In this document: piece by piece, positions 54,387 through 63,670 of the stretch | Position numbering within the stretch: the first letter of the stretch is position 1 | How the letters are laid out: each line of letters opens with the position of its first letter | Assembly (NCBI GenBank): GCA_963795055.1 | Contig: CAWCGJ010000002.1 | Span: 62,001-126,000, forward strand | Origin: JASHPR01 sp963795055 | GTDB lineage: Bacteria; Actinomycetota; Actinomycetes; Streptosporangiales; Streptosporangiaceae | Direction of reading: 5' to 3' | DNA length: 64,000 bases | The notes under the pieces: model-generated | The model's input: the letters and a program-made list of their open reading frames with translations, nothing else | What the model was told of the DNA's origin: nothing | The model's database searches: none | Translations under genes and position numbers: made by a program

Positions 54387-55055
54387 GTGAACGCAGGCAA
54401 CCGGCCGGGCCGCGCAGCAGGGCTGTGGCAGCCGGCCGAATCCAGGTACGTGCTGCCGTCCTTCGTGGAGCGGACGTCGTACGGGATCAAGGAGATGAAC
54501 CCGTACAACAAGCTCTTCGAGGAGCGGATCATCTTCCTGGGGGTGCAGATCGACGACGCGTCGGCCAACGACGTGATGGCGCAGCTGATCACGCTGGAGT
54601 CGATCGACCCCGACCGTGACATCCTGATGTACATCAACTCGCCCGGCGGGTCGATGACGTCGATGATGGCGATCTACGACACCATGCAGTACATCCAGCC
54701 CGAAATCCAGACGTTCTGCCTGGGCCAGGCGGCGTCCGCGGCCGCGGTGCTGCTGGCCGCCGGCACCACGGGAAAGCGGATGGCGCTGCCCAACTCGCGG
54801 ATCCTGATCCACCAGCCGGCCGTGGAAAGCGGCTACGGCCAGTCCAGTGACCTGGAGATTCAGGCCCGGGAGATCCTCCGGATGCGCACGGCCATGGAGC
54901 AGATCATCGCCCGGCACACCGGCAAGGACGAGGAGCAGGTCCGCCGCGACGTGGAGCGCGACAAGTTCTTCACCGCCGAAGAGGCCAAGGAGTACGGGCT
55001 GGTAGATGAGGTTCTCACGACCATTAAGCGCAAGACCGAGGTAGGGTCGTCCTAA
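54387..55055 (+). CDS. clpP2: ATP-dependent Clp protease proteolytic subunit 2
   Basis: A 222-residue ClpP subunit. The catalytic residues are Ser in LGQAASAAAVLL, His in RILIHQPAVES and Asp in ERDKFFTA. INSPGGSMTSMMAIYDTMQ is typical. Two starts are possible. TTG 54357 overlaps the clpP1 stop; GTG 54387 has a strong GGAGGAG at the right distance, and I prefer it. The N-terminal 30 residues are presumably processed, as in other ClpP2 proteins. It works with ClpP1 and the ClpX unfoldase encoded next. Confidence 0.95.
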   Translation: MNAGNRPGRAAGLWQPAESRYVLPSFVERTSYGIKEMNPYNKLFEERIIFLGVQIDDASANDVMAQLITLESIDPDRDILMYINSPGGSMTSMMAIYDTMQYIQPEIQTFCLGQAASAAAVLLAAGTTGKRMALPNSRILIHQPAVESGYGQSSDLEIQAREILRMRTAMEQIIARHTGKDEEQVRRDVERDKFFTAEEAKEYGLVDEVLTTIKRKTEVGSS

Positions 55056-55222
55056 CTGGAGGACTCAGGTTGTCCGCGGCACGCGGGCGATGGCGGTCCA
55101 TAAGCCACAACGACAGGCGCCAAGGCGGTACCGTCTAGGTCTACGACAAGCAGGCTGGGCAGGACACGCGCCGCGGGCGGGCACGGCCGCCGGCGGTGGC
55201 TCCAGGGCAAAGGAGTATCTGG

Positions 55223-56497
55223 GTGGCACGCATGGGCGACGGCGGTGATCTGCTGAAGTGCTCGTTCTGCGGAAAGAGCCAGAAGCAAGTCAAAAAGCTC
55301 ATAGCCGGCCCAGGCGTGTACATCTGCGATGAGTGCATCGATCTCTGCAACGAGATCATCGAGGAGGAGCTGGCCGAGCCGGCCGAGCTCAAGTGGGACA
55401 GCCTGCCGAAGCCGCGCGAGATCTACGAGTTTCTCGACTCGTACGTGATCGGCCAGGAGAAGGCCAAGAAGGGCCTGTCGGTCGCGGTCTACAACCACTA
55501 CAAGCGGATCCAGTCCGGCGGTGAGCGGTCCGGCGAGGACGGGGTCGAGCTAGCCAAGTCGAACATCCTGCTGCTCGGGCCGACCGGGTCGGGCAAGACC
55601 CTGCTCGCGCAGACCCTCGCGCGGCTGCTCAACGTGCCGTTCGCGATCGCCGACGCCACCGCCCTGACCGAAGCCGGGTACGTCGGCGAGGACGTCGAGA
55701 ACATCCTGCTCAAGCTCATCCAGGCCGCCGACTACGACGTCAAGAAGGCCGAGACCGGGATCATCTACATCGACGAGATCGACAAGATCGCCCGCAAGAG
55801 CGAGAACCCGTCGATCACCCGGGACGTGTCCGGCGAGGGCGTCCAGCAGGCCCTGCTGAAGATCCTCGAGGGCACCACGGCCTCGGTGCCGCCGCAGGGC
55901 GGCCGCAAGCACCCGCATCAGGAATTCATCCAGATCGACACCACCAACGTGCTGTTCATCTGCGGCGGCGCGTTCGCCGGCCTCGAGAAGATCATCGAGC
56001 ACCGGATCGGCCGCAGCGGCATGGGCTTCGGCGCCGTGCTCCGGGTCAAGACCGACAAGGTCACGGCCGACCCGTTCGCCGAGGTGATGCCGGAGGACCT
56101 GCTCAAGTTCGGCATGATCCCCGAGTTCGTCGGGCGGCTGCCCGTCATCACCAGCGTGCACAACCTCGACCGCGAGGCGCTGATCCGGATCCTGACCGAG
56201 CCCAGGAACGCGCTGGTCCGCCAGTACCGCCGGCTGTTCGAGCTGGACGGGGTCGACCTGGAGTTCACCGACGACGCGCTCGAGGCCGTCGCCGACCAGG
56301 CGATCCTGCGCGGGACCGGGGCCAGGGGGCTGCGGGCGATCCTGGAAGAGGTCCTGATGTCGGTCATGTACGAGGTGCCGAGCCGCAAGGACGTGGAGCG
56401 GGTCGTCATCACCAGCGAGTCGGTGCTGGAGAACGTGAACCCGACGCTCGTGCCCCGCGACGCGCAGCGGCGCACCCCGCGGGAAAAGTCAGCCTGA
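55223..56497 (+). CDS. clpX: ClpX unfoldase
   Basis: A 424-residue AAA+ unfoldase feeding the ClpP1P2 protease. The N-terminal zinc-binding domain is LLKCSFCGKSQKQV ... CDECIDLC. Next come Walker A GPTGSGKTLLAQ, Walker B IIYIDEIDKIAR, the RKHPHQEF region and sensor 2 in GTGARGLRAILEEVL. The ClpP-binding loop carries the IGF-type tripeptide position in SGMGFGAVL. GTG 55223 has AAAGGAG upstream. The gene has its own 167-bp leader after clpP2. Confidence 0.97.
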   Translation: MARMGDGGDLLKCSFCGKSQKQVKKLIAGPGVYICDECIDLCNEIIEEELAEPAELKWDSLPKPREIYEFLDSYVIGQEKAKKGLSVAVYNHYKRIQSGGERSGEDGVELAKSNILLLGPTGSGKTLLAQTLARLLNVPFAIADATALTEAGYVGEDVENILLKLIQAADYDVKKAETGIIYIDEIDKIARKSENPSITRDVSGEGVQQALLKILEGTTASVPPQGGRKHPHQEFIQIDTTNVLFICGGAFAGLEKIIEHRIGRSGMGFGAVLRVKTDKVTADPFAEVMPEDLLKFGMIPEFVGRLPVITSVHNLDREALIRILTEPRNALVRQYRRLFELDGVDLEFTDDALEAVADQAILRGTGARGLRAILEEVLMSVMYEVPSRKDVERVVITSESVLENVNPTLVPRDAQRRTPREKSA

Positions 56498-56532
56498 GGG
56501 GTCGGCGTCCGTCACGCCCCCCGTCCTCAGCC

Positions 56533-56603
56533 AGCTTGATCGATTAGCACGGACTCCTGTCAGTCGATGCGACTGAGAATCGTCCGCGCTACGTGATCAA
56601 GCT
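56533..56603 (+). other. 71-nt near-perfect hairpin between clpX and valS
   Basis: Three nested stems pair symmetrically. AGCTTGATC pairs with GATCAAGCT (9 bp). TAGCACGGAC pairs with GTCCGCGCTA (10 positions, one mismatch). CAGTCG pairs with CGACTG (6 bp, loop ATG). Internal loops of 3/3 and 6/6 nt separate them. It lies 36 nt after clpX and 79 nt before valS. The bases are less GC-rich than nearby coding DNA. It could be a terminator, a leader RNA structure or a small palindromic element. I see no T-box sequence. Confidence 0.8.
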
Positions 56604-56682
56604 CGGATGGGCGGGCCAGGCCGCCGCCGGGAGCGGGCCGTTCGGGAGGTAACAACCCGGCGCGGCACTAGACTCACCTGTC

Positions 56683-59361
56683 GTGACCGCACCAACACGC
56701 CCCGAGCTTCCCCCGCAGTACGCGCCGGCCGACGTGGAAGACCGCCGCTACCGGATCTGGGAGGAGCGCGGCTACTTCACCGCCGACGCGTCGTCGGCCT
56801 CGCCCGCGTTCTCGATCGTCATCCCGCCGCCGAACGTGACCGGCTCGCTGCACATCGGCCACGCGCTCGACCACACGCTGATCGACGCGCTGATCCGGCG
56901 GCGGCGGATGCAGGGCTACAACACGCTGTGGCTGCCGGGCATGGACCACGCGGGCATCGCCACCCAGAACGTGGTGGAGCGCGAGCTGGCCAAGGAAGGC
57001 CTGAGCCGGCATGACCTGGGCCGCGAGGCCTTCGTCGAGCGGGTGTGGCAGTGGAAGGCGACCTCGGGCGGCGCGATCCTCGGCCAGATGCGGCGGCTCG
57101 GCGACAGCGTGGACTGGTCCCGGGAGCGGTTCACCATGGACGCGGGCCTGTCCCGCGCGGTGCAGACGATCTTCAAGCGGCTCTTCGGCGACGGGCTCAT
57201 CTACCGGGCCCAGCGAATCATCAACTGGTGCCCGCGCTGCCTGACCGCGCTGTCGGACATCGAGGTGGATCACACCGACGACGAGGGCGAACTGGTCACG
57301 GTCCGGTACGGCGAAGGAGCGGACTCGGTCAAGGTCGCCACCACGCGGGTGGAGACCATGCTCGGCGACACCGCCGTCGCCGTGCATCCCGACGATCCCC
57401 GGTACAGCCGGCTGGTGGGCACCGAGGTGGAGCTCCCGCTGTCCGGGCGGCGCATCCCGGTGGTCGCCGACCCGCACGTCGACCCGGCGTTCGGCACCGG
57501 CGCGGTCAAGGTCACGCCCGCGCACGACCCGGACGACTTCGAGATCGGGCGCCGCCACGACCTGCCCAGCCTGACCATCATGGACGAGCGCGGCGTGATC
57601 ACCGCGCCCGGCCCGTTCCAGGGCCTGGACCGGTTCGAGGCCCGGCCCGCGATCCTCGCCGCGCTGCGCGAGGACGGGCGGGTGGCCGCCGAGCAGCGGC
57701 CGTACGTGCACGCGGTGGGGCACTGCCAGCGCTGCGGCACCACGGTCGAGCCCCGGCTGTCGCTGCAGTGGTTCGTCAAGGTCGGCCCGCTGGCCAAGGC
57801 GGCCGGGGACGCGGTCCGCGACGGCCGGGTCCGGATCCACCCGCAGCAGATGGCGGCGCGCTACTTCGACTGGGTCGACGACATGCACGACTGGTGCATC
57901 AGCCGCCAGCTGTGGTGGGGGCACAGGATCCCGGTCTGGTACGGTCCCGACGGCGAGGTGGTCTGCGTCGGCCCCGACGAGGAGCCGCCGGCCGGCCAGG
58001 GCTGGCATCAGGATCCGGATGTCCTGGACACCTGGTTCTCCTCCGCGCTGTGGCCGTTCTCCACGCTCGGCTGGCCCGACGACACCGCCGACCTGCGCAC
58101 GTTCTACCCGACCAGCGTGCTGGTCACCGGCTACGACATCCTGTTCTTCTGGGTGGCCCGGATGATGATGTTCGGGCTCTACGCGATGTCGGGTACCGAT
58201 CCCGCCGACGCGGTGCCGTTCCGCGTGGTCGCCCTGCACGGCCTGGTCCGCGACCAGTACGGCAAGAAGATGTCCAAGTCGCGCGGCAACACCGTGGACC
58301 CGCTGGACTGGATCGACCGTTTCGGCGCCGACGCGACCCGGTTCACCCTGGCCCGCGGGGCCAGCCCGGGCAGCGACGTGTCGGTCAGCGAGGAGTGGGT
58401 GGCCGGCGCCAGGAACTTCGGCAACAAGCTGTGGAACGCGGCCCGGTTCGCGCTGCTGAACGGCGCGGACCCGGCGGCGCCCCTCCCCGGGCCCGGCGCG
58501 CTCTCCGTCCCTGACCGCTGGATCCTGTCCCGGCTCGCGGCGGTCACGGCCGAGGTGGACGAACTGTTCGAGCAGTTCGAGTTCGGCAAGGCCTGCGACG
58601 CGCTGTACCACTTCGCCTGGGACGAGTTCTGTGACTGGTACCTGGAGCTGGCCAAGGCACCACTCGGCGGCGGCGACCCGGACGCGGCCGCGGCGACCAG
58701 GGCGGTACTCGGCTACGTGCTCGACCGGCTGCTGCGGCTGATCCACCCGGTGATGCCGTTCGTCACCGACGAGCTGTGGACCGTCCTGACCGGCGGCGAC
58801 TCGGTGATGGTCGCGCCCTGGCCGGGGGGCGGCGGGGTGGGGCACCTCGGCCCGGCCGCGGCCGGCGCTGACGCCCAGCCGGAGCCGCAGCGCGACCCGG
58901 CGGCCGAAGCGGAGATCGAGAGCCTGATGCAGCTGGTCACGCAGGTGCGCAGGTTCCGCTCGGACCAGGGGCTGCGGGCGTCCCAGCCGGTGCCCGCGGT
59001 GCTGGCCGGAATCGATGAGACGCCGCTGGCCGGCCACGAGGCCAGCATCCGCTCGCTGCTGCGGCTCACGGTGCCCGGCAAGGCGTTCGCGCCCACGGCA
59101 TCGGTCCAGGCCGAGGGGGTCACCGTGCAGCTGGACACGGCCGCGGCGATCGACATCGGCGCCGAGCGGCGGAGGCTGGAGAAGGATCTTTCGGCGGCCC
59201 GGGCGGACGCGACGGCGACCGAGCGCAGGCTCGCCACCCCGTCGTTCGTCGAGCGGGCGCCCGAGGCGGTGGTGGCCCGCAGCCGCGAGCGCCTGGCGGC
59301 CGCCCAGGCCGAGATCGCCCGGCTGGAGCAGCGCCTGGCCGCCCTGCCGGGATCCGGCTGA
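56683..59361 (+). CDS. valS: Valyl-tRNA synthetase
   Basis: An 892-residue class I tRNA synthetase that charges tRNA-Val. The HIGH motif is in PPPNVTGSLHIGHALDH and the KMSKS motif in GKKMSKSRGNTVDP. The editing domain lies between (TTRVETMLGDTAVAVHP, FGTGAVKVTPAHDPDDFEIG). The anticodon-binding region and a C-terminal coiled coil (ERRRLEKDLSAARADA) complete it. The start is GTG 56683. In other actinomycetes valS is commonly followed by folC; here two binding-protein genes intervene. Confidence 0.97.
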   Translation: MTAPTRPELPPQYAPADVEDRRYRIWEERGYFTADASSASPAFSIVIPPPNVTGSLHIGHALDHTLIDALIRRRRMQGYNTLWLPGMDHAGIATQNVVERELAKEGLSRHDLGREAFVERVWQWKATSGGAILGQMRRLGDSVDWSRERFTMDAGLSRAVQTIFKRLFGDGLIYRAQRIINWCPRCLTALSDIEVDHTDDEGELVTVRYGEGADSVKVATTRVETMLGDTAVAVHPDDPRYSRLVGTEVELPLSGRRIPVVADPHVDPAFGTGAVKVTPAHDPDDFEIGRRHDLPSLTIMDERGVITAPGPFQGLDRFEARPAILAALREDGRVAAEQRPYVHAVGHCQRCGTTVEPRLSLQWFVKVGPLAKAAGDAVRDGRVRIHPQQMAARYFDWVDDMHDWCISRQLWWGHRIPVWYGPDGEVVCVGPDEEPPAGQGWHQDPDVLDTWFSSALWPFSTLGWPDDTADLRTFYPTSVLVTGYDILFFWVARMMMFGLYAMSGTDPADAVPFRVVALHGLVRDQYGKKMSKSRGNTVDPLDWIDRFGADATRFTLARGASPGSDVSVSEEWVAGARNFGNKLWNAARFALLNGADPAAPLPGPGALSVPDRWILSRLAAVTAEVDELFEQFEFGKACDALYHFAWDEFCDWYLELAKAPLGGGDPDAAAATRAVLGYVLDRLLRLIHPVMPFVTDELWTVLTGGDSVMVAPWPGGGGVGHLGPAAAGADAQPEPQRDPAAEAEIESLMQLVTQVRRFRSDQGLRASQPVPAVLAGIDETPLAGHEASIRSLLRLTVPGKAFAPTASVQAEGVTVQLDTAAAIDIGAERRRLEKDLSAARADATATERRLATPSFVERAPEAVVARSRERLAAAQAEIARLEQRLAALPGSG

Positions 59362-59368
59362 GCAGGCC

Positions 59369-59388
59369 CGCGCCGCCGCGGCGGCGCG
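59369..59388 (+). terminator. GC palindrome after valS
   Basis: A 20-nt perfect palindrome with core GCGCCGCCGCGGCGGCGC begins 8 nt after the valS stop. It could end the valS transcript. There is no T-run, and GC palindromes are common here. Confidence 0.35.
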
Positions 59389-59534
59389 CCCGCCGCGGTC
59401 ACGCAATCGGCGCGCGCACGGCCCGCGCGCCGCGGCCGGGGCGTCCCGGTCGTAGCGCCCGGCTCATGGCCGGCCGCGGGGGAGCGCTGGACAACCCCTC
59501 GTGACGCCGATAACCGATCTGTCACGATTTTGAT

Positions 59535-59561
59535 ACCCTTTCCGTTAATAGCGGTAAGGGT
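59535..59561. promoter_or_regulatory. Operator-like hairpin before the solute-binding genes
   Basis: ACCCTTTCCG and CGGTAAGGGT form a 10-position inverted repeat (one mismatch) around TTAATAG, 26 nt before the ATG at 59587. Just upstream at 59518-59529 is TCTGTCACGATT, which recurs at 61455-61466 before the second binding-protein gene. Shared control of the two genes is likely. Confidence 0.45.
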
Positions 59562-59586
59562 GCTGATTGGCCGATAACGTGAGCAA

Positions 59587-61409
59587 ATGCTGACCCGTTG
59601 CCGGTGCGGGATCCGCGGCATGGTGCTGGCGGCGGCGCTCGCCCTCGCGGTGACCGGCTGCGCGGGCAGCAGCGGCACCGCGCCGCCGACCAGCGCCTCG
59701 GCGGCCGGCGGCATCGCGGTCCTGGCTGAGCCACCGTCGACGACGCCGAACTACATTTTCCCGTTCGCGAGCAGCGCCTATTTCAGCGACATCAACATCT
59801 GGAATCTCCAGTCGCTGCTGTACCGGCCGCTCTACTGGTTCGGCCAGAATGGCCAGCCGACCGTGAATCCCTCGCTGAGCCTGGCCTACCCGCCCACGTT
59901 CAACGGCAGCAAGGTCACGATCGCCCTGAAGCACTACATGTGGTCCGACGGCACCCCGGTGACCGCGCGGGACGTGATGTTCTGGCTGAACATGGAGATG
60001 GCCGACCCGGCCGGCTACGGGGGCTTCACGGGCTTCCCGATGGACGTCAGGGACATCACGGCGGTCAGCCCGACCGTGGTGACCATGGTGATGGACAAGC
60101 CGTACTCGCCGACCTGGTTCCTGGACAACGACCTGAGCCAGATCACCCCGATGCCCCAGGCCTGGGACCAGACGGCGTCCGGGCCGGGGGACTGCGCCAT
60201 CGCGGTCAGCGACTGCACGGCGGTGTATGACTACCTGAACGCGCAGGCCAAGGACCTGAGCAGCTACGCGAGCTCGCCGCTGTGGAGCGTGGTGGACGGG
60301 CCGTGGCGGCTGAGCGCGTTCAGCGCCGACGGGCACATCACGTTCGTCCCGAACGCGTCCTATTCCGGGCCGGCGAAGCCGAAGCTGGCGGAGTTCCAGG
60401 AGGTGCCGTTCACCACCGACACCGCCGAGTACGACGTGCTGCGGTCGCCGAGCCCCAGCACCAGGATCGACGTGGGGTACCTGCCCCAGCAGGACGCCCC
60501 GGCCAACAGGCCGGCGCGGTCGTGGGCGCGAACCCGGTGCCCGGCTACACGCTGGTCCCCTGGCACGTCTGGGGGATCAACTTCCTGGTGCTGAACTACC
60601 AGTCCACCACCGGCAACGCCCCGATCATCAGGCAGCTGTACTTCCGCCAGGCGCTAGAAGACCTGATGGACCAGGCCGCGGTGCTCCAGGGGCCGCTGCG
60701 CGGTTACGGCACGCTCACGGTCGGCCCGGTCGCCAACGCTCCGGTCACGCCGTTCCTGTCGCCGAAGGGCAAGGCCGGCGACCCGTTCCCCTACGACCCG
60801 GCCCAGGCGAAGTCACTGCTGGCCAGCCACGGCTGGACGGTGAACCCGGGCGGCGTGTCCACCTGCGCCGACCCGGCGCGGTGCGGACCGGGGATCAAGA
60901 AGGGGCAGGGGCTGGTCTTCACCCTGCCGTACGCGACCGGGACCGCGTGGATCGAGTCGGAGATGACGCACCTGGCCTCCGGCGCGGCCGCGGTCGGGAT
61001 CAGGCTCAGCCTGGTCCCCGAGTCGTTCAACCAGGTCACCGCGCTGGCTGCGGGCAACTGCGTGGTCGCCAAGCTGCCGTGCGACTGGGACATGGCCAAC
61101 TGGGGCGGCGGCTGGTCGTTCGCCCCGGACTACGAGCCCACCGGCGAGGAGCTGTTCGCGTGCGGGGCGATCGCCAACTCCGGCGGCTTCTGCGACCCGG
61201 CCAACGACGCGCTGATCAACCAGACACTGATCAACGGCAACATGCAGTACCTGTACGACTGGGAGGACTACCTGGCGACTGCGCTGCCGGTCCTGTGGCA
61301 GCCGGAGGCGGACTACCAGCTGACCGAGATCGCCGGCAACCTCAAGGGCGTCACCCCGCTCAGCCCGACGCTCGGCATCAACCCGGAGAACTGGTACTTC
61401 GTGAGGTGA
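59587..61409 (+). pseudogene. Solute-binding lipoprotein, family 5, frame broken
   Basis: A family-5 binding protein spread over two frames. The first (59587 to about 60520) has a lipoprotein signal ending VTGC and LYRPLYWFGQNGQPTVNPSL. The second (about 60520 to 61409) continues VGANPVPGYTLVPWHVWGIN to NPENWYFVR. Comparison with the intact paralogue at 61737 shows the break after GYLPQQDAPAN, where the bases differ by a small indel. The rest aligns closely, so the mutation is recent or a sequencing error. No permease or ATPase gene adjoins it. The ligand is unknown. Confidence 0.88.
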
Positions 61410-61736
61410 GCTCCCGGCCGGGCACGCACCCGGCCGGGCCAGCGCGGTAACTGCTCTGTCACGATTCCGGAACGCTTGCGACCAGGGTCGCCGGCGCGGC
61501 GCCGGTATTCATAGGTTTGGGCATGAGCGTGTACCGGGCGATGAGCCGCACCGCGGGTCCGGTGGACCGGCAGCGGCCGCCGCCCACCCACGCCGCACCG
61601 CAACAACGCTGCAGGAACAGCGGGTCGCCATTCCGGCGGCGCCCGAGCATGAGCATGTCGTCTCAGTCGGAGCACGTCAGGGGGAAAGACTCAATGTCAA
61701 CCCGAGCAGGCTTCCTTTGCCGAAGGAGCCGCCACG
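61410..61736. other. Intergenic DNA between the two binding-protein genes
   Basis: The 327 bp hold no convincing gene. Near its start is TCTGTCACGATT (61455-61466), shared with the region before the first gene. A GC-rich palindromic stretch is near 61495-61505. The end has AAGGAG placed for the ATG at 61737. The short open frame through here is Arg-rich and looks spurious. Confidence 0.6.
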
Positions 61737-63593
61737 ATGACACGACCCGCGCGGCACGGCAGATCTAGGCCCGGGCTTCGCGGGCGGGCCCGGGCGGCCG
61801 GCCTGGCCGCGGCGTTGTGCGCTCTGGTCGCGGCCGGCTGCTCGAGCGGCGGCAGCACCAGCTCCGCACCGGGAACCACCCCCGCCAACGGCGGGACCGT
61901 GGTGTTCGCCGAGGCGCCGTCGGCCCCGCCGACGTACATCTTCCCCTACATGAGCAGCGCCGTGATCAGCAACGTCAACCTGTTCTACTTCCAGTACCTG
62001 ATGTACCGGCCGCTGTACTGGTTCGGCAACGGGTCGCTGCCGACCGTGAACTACTCGCTGAGCCTGGCCAATCCGCCGGCCTTCAACGGCAGCAAGGTCA
62101 CGATCACGCTCAAGCACTACAGGTGGTCCGACGGCACCCCGGTGACTGCGACGGACGTGATGTTCTGGCTGAACATGGAGAAGGCGCTGCCGGCCGACTA
62201 CGGTGCCTACACCAACTTCCCGGCCGACGTGTCGGACATCACGGTGGTCAGCCCGACCGAGCTGACCATGACCATGGACAAGGCCTATTCGCCGAGCTGG
62301 TTCCTGTACAACCAGCTGAGCCAGATCACGCCGATGCCGCCCGCGTGGGACCGGACCGCGTCCGGCTCCAGCGGCTGCGCCACCAAGGTCAGCGACTGCG
62401 CCGCCGTCTACAACTACCTGGACGACCAGGCCAAGGACCTGAACGGGTACGTGGGGTCGCCGTTGTGGTCGATCGTGGACGGGCCGTGGAAGCTGAGCGC
62501 GTTCAACGCCGACGGCCACGTCACGTTCGTGCCCAATAAGTCCTATTCCGGGCCGGTCAAGCCGAGGCTCGCGGCCTTCCAGGAGGTGCCGTTCACCACC
62601 GACAACGCCGAGTACGACGTGCTGCGGTCACCGAACCCGAGTACCAGGATCGACGTGGGGTACCTGCCGGAGCAGGACGCCCCGCCCAAGCCGGCCAGGG
62701 CGGCCGTCGGCGCCAACCCGGTGCCCGGCTACACGCTGTCCCCGTGGACCATCTGGGGGATCAACTACTTCGTGGTGAACTACCAGTCCACCACCGGCAA
62801 CGCCCCGATCATCAGGCAGCTGTACTTCCGCCAGGTCCTGGAGAACCTGATGAACCAGGCCGCGGTGCTCCAGGGGCCGCTGCGCGGTTACGGCACGCTT
62901 ACGGTCGGCCCGGTCGGCAACACCCCGGTGACCGCGTGGCTGTCGCCGAAGGGCAAGGCGGGCGACCCGTTCCCCCACGACCCGGCCCAGGCGAAGTCGC
63001 TGCTGGCCAGCCACGGCTGGACGGTGAACCCGGGCGGCGTGTCCACCTGCGCCAACCCGGCCCGGTGCGGGCCGGGGATCAAGAAGGGGCAGGGGATGAG
63101 CTTCACCCTGCCGTACGCGACCGGGACCTCGTGGATCGAGTCGGAGATGACGCAGCTGCAGTCCAACGCGTCTGCGCTCGGCATCAGGCTGAACCTGGAG
63201 CCCAAGCCGTTCGCCCAGGTGATCTCGGTGGCCGGGGGCAACTGCGTGGTCGCCAAGCTGCCATGCGACTGGGACATGGCCAACTGGGGCGGCGGCTGGT
63301 CGTTCTCCCCGGACTACGAGCCCACCGGTGAGCAGCTGTTCCTGAGCGGGGTGGTCGCGAACGCGGGCGGGTACCGCGACCCCGCCAACGACGCGATGAT
63401 CGACAAGACGCTGACCAGCGGCAACCTGACCTATATGTACTCCTGGCAGGACTACCTGTCGGCCCAGCTGCCGATGATCTGGCAGCCGGAGGCCGACTAC
63501 CAGCTGACCGAGATCGCCGGCAACCTCAAGGGGGTCACCCCGCAGAGCCCTACGCTCAGCATCAACCCGGAGAACTGGTACTTCGTGAGGTAG
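61737..63593 (+). CDS. Solute-binding lipoprotein, family 5 (intact paralogue)
   Basis: A 618-residue lipoprotein. The signal has an Arg-rich start, a hydrophobic core and the lipobox VAAGC near residue 36, then a Ser/Gly linker. The body has LMYRPLYWFGNGSLPTVNYS, KHYRWSDGTPVTATDVMFWL and CDWDMANWGGGWSFSPDYEP, typical of SBP_bac_5 proteins. It is a tandem duplicate of the broken gene at 59587, with long stretches nearly identical (for example IIRQLYFRQ ... LRGYGTLTVGPV). No transporter partner is adjacent, so it may serve a permease elsewhere, possibly the importer at 7.8-11.8 kb. Confidence 0.93.
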   Translation: MTRPARHGRSRPGLRGRARAAGLAAALCALVAAGCSSGGSTSSAPGTTPANGGTVVFAEAPSAPPTYIFPYMSSAVISNVNLFYFQYLMYRPLYWFGNGSLPTVNYSLSLANPPAFNGSKVTITLKHYRWSDGTPVTATDVMFWLNMEKALPADYGAYTNFPADVSDITVVSPTELTMTMDKAYSPSWFLYNQLSQITPMPPAWDRTASGSSGCATKVSDCAAVYNYLDDQAKDLNGYVGSPLWSIVDGPWKLSAFNADGHVTFVPNKSYSGPVKPRLAAFQEVPFTTDNAEYDVLRSPNPSTRIDVGYLPEQDAPPKPARAAVGANPVPGYTLSPWTIWGINYFVVNYQSTTGNAPIIRQLYFRQVLENLMNQAAVLQGPLRGYGTLTVGPVGNTPVTAWLSPKGKAGDPFPHDPAQAKSLLASHGWTVNPGGVSTCANPARCGPGIKKGQGMSFTLPYATGTSWIESEMTQLQSNASALGIRLNLEPKPFAQVISVAGGNCVVAKLPCDWDMANWGGGWSFSPDYEPTGEQLFLSGVVANAGGYRDPANDAMIDKTLTSGNLTYMYSWQDYLSAQLPMIWQPEADYQLTEIAGNLKGVTPQSPTLSINPENWYFVR

Positions 63594-63670
63594 CCCCCTG
63601 CGGGGGCCGTCTGCGCGCGCCGGCACTGCACATAGGCTGCCAGGGTGACAGTCGCCATCCGTGAGCAGCC

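Noticed and set aside
56603..56682. T-box riboswitch before valS
   Set aside because: The leader has GGGAGGTAACAACCCGG but not the T-box core, and no specifier loop could be drawn.
61517..61768. An 83-codon ORF between the binding-protein genes
   Set aside because: It is Arg/Ser-rich and low-complexity, and its end overlaps the real lipoprotein start in another frame.
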